The translations under genes and the position numbers were made by a program. The notes under the pieces are model-generated. The model was not told the DNA's origin and did not search any database. It saw nothing but the letters and a program-made list of their open reading frames with translations. DNA of 33,122 nt from Zobellella denitrificans (GTDB lineage: Bacteria > Pseudomonadota > Gammaproteobacteria > Enterobacterales > Aeromonadaceae): contig NZ_NMUO01000037.1 in assembly GCF_002237365.1 (NCBI RefSeq), positions 1 through 33,122 of the forward strand. The letters are read 5' to 3'. The first letter of the stretch is position 1; each line of letters begins with the position of its first letter. Of the stretch, positions 32,203 through 33,122 are shown piece by piece.

Positions 32203-33122
32203 TTAGATGGCCTGCTGGAAGATCACGGTATCGGCCTTCTCGAGGTAACTGTCCAGCTCGTCGAAGTTCAGGTAGCGGTAGGTGTCCGCCGCCGTGGCGT
32301 TCAGCTCCTGGGCGTACTCCAGGTACTCCGCCACCGTCGGCAGCTTGCCGTGGATCGCCGCCACCGCCGCCAGCTCGGCCGACGCCAGGTAGACGTTGGC
32401 ACCCTTGCCCAGGCGGTTGGGGAAGTTGCGGGTGGAGGTGGACACCACGGTGCTGTTGTCCGCCACCCGCGCCTGGTTGCCCATGCACAGGGAGCAGCCC
32501 GGGATCTCGATGCGGGCACCGACCCGGCCGAAGATGCCGTAGTAGCCCTCGGCGGTCAGCTGATCCTTGTCCATCTTGGTCGGCGGCGCCACCCACAGCC
32601 GGGTCGGCAGCTGGCCCTTGTACTTGTCGAGCAGCTTGCCGGCGGCGCGGAAGTGGCCGATGTTGGTCATGCAGGAGCCGATGAACACCTCTTCAATCTG
32701 CTCGCCCTGTACCTCGGACAGCAGGCGGGCGTCGTCCGGATCGTTGGGCGCGCACAGGATGGGCTCCTTGATCTCGCTCATGTCGATTTCCAGCACGTGG
32801 GCGTACTCGGCATCGGCGTCCGCGGCCAGCAGCTCCGGGTTGGCCAGCCATTCTTCCATGCCCTTGATGCGCCGCTCCAGGGTGCGCCGGTCACCGTAGC
32901 CTTCGGCGATCATCCACTTCAGCATCACGATGTTGGAGTTCAGGTACTCGGCGATCGGCTCCTGGTCCAGCTTGATGGTACAACCGGCGGCGGAGCGCTC
33001 GGCGGTGGCATCGGCCAGCTCGAACGCCTGCTCCACCTTCAGCTGGGGCAGGCCCTCGATTTCCAGCACCCGGCCGGAGAATTCGTTGATCTTGCCTTCC
33101 TTGGCCACGGTCAGCAGGCCCT
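32203..33122 (-). CDS. acnB: Aconitate hydratase B, C-terminal part
   Basis: The gene enters from the right edge, so only about 306 C-terminal codons are present. AcnB interconverts citrate, cis-aconitate and isocitrate. The three cysteine ligands of the 4Fe-4S cluster are visible, one in IGSCMTNIGHFRAAGKL and two in PGCSLCMGNQ. STRNFPNRLG and the terminal DTYRYLNFDEL...ADTVIFQ match the end of E. coli AcnB. It is convergent with gntR and separated from it by the quasi-palindromic element. It would process the cis-aconitate made by TcuA. Confidence 0.96.
   Translation of the reverse strand, partial: GLLTVAKEGKINEFSGRVLEIEGLPQLKVEQAFELADATAERSAAGCTIKLDQEPIAEYLNSNIVMLKWMIAEGYGDRRTLERRIKGMEEWLANPELLAADADAEYAHVLEIDMSEIKEPILCAPNDPDDARLLSEVQGEQIEEVFIGSCMTNIGHFRAAGKLLDKYKGQLPTRLWVAPPTKMDKDQLTAEGYYGIFGRVGARIEIPGCSLCMGNQARVADNSTVVSTSTRNFPNRLGKGANVYLASAELAAVAAIHGKLPTVAEYLEYAQELNATAADTYRYLNFDELDSYLEKADTVIFQQAI

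Noticed and set aside
32203-33122. acnB as part of the tcu operon
   Set aside because: It is transcribed toward gntR from the other side, with its own terminator; the metabolic link is plausible but there is no shared transcript.

Overview
The window looks like a chromosome segment of a marine or estuarine gammaproteobacterium. The gene sets queF/syd, ppnN, xni and gcvA-ygdD-rlmM match Escherichia coli gene neighbourhoods. The high GC content and the extra GGDEF and TPR genes fit Aeromonadales-type genera such as Oceanimonas or Zobellella; the genus is an inference and is not shown by the sequence. No rRNA, tRNA, CRISPR array or complete insertion sequence was seen.

Region 1 (1-6603) is an AT-richer accessory block. 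It holds the last 52 codons of an unknown gene, a 640-residue protein with two phospholipase D (HKD) motifs, and a 1215-residue SNF2/RapA-like superfamily 2 helicase. These three genes overlap end to start, so they form one operon. I read them as an unclassified DNA-targeting, probably anti-phage, module. It is followed by a YqiA-type serine hydrolase and a small acidic protein. Positions 6604-7351 are a scar-like gap with two short divergent ORFs that look like the 5' stubs of lost genes.

Region 2 (7352-16530) returns to GC-rich backbone. It contains a BCCT betaine-type transporter broken by one missing G, and a cNMP/CBS/DUF294 protein followed by a DEDDh exonuclease. A DUF3750 lipoprotein and a DUF2726 membrane protein come next. 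The tightly coupled gcvA - alpha/beta hydrolase - ygdD - rlmM operon follows, and then a small exported protein.

Region 3 (16534-25153) has an NAD-type isocitrate dehydrogenase and a minus-strand run queF - TPR/degenerate GGDEF - diguanylate cyclase - ppnN - xni, with syd divergent from queF.

Region 4 (25267-31767) is a catabolic locus. tcuA and tcuB (tricarballylate oxidation to cis-aconitate) are followed by a TctCBA tripartite transporter, and a divergent GntR/FCD regulator is separated from them by a palindromic operator and overlapping promoters. Region 5 (31768-33122) holds a roughly 200 bp quasi-palindromic element between two near-identical terminator hairpins, then the 3' part of acnB. 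Aconitase and the NAD-isocitrate dehydrogenase would metabolise the cis-aconitate made by TcuA.
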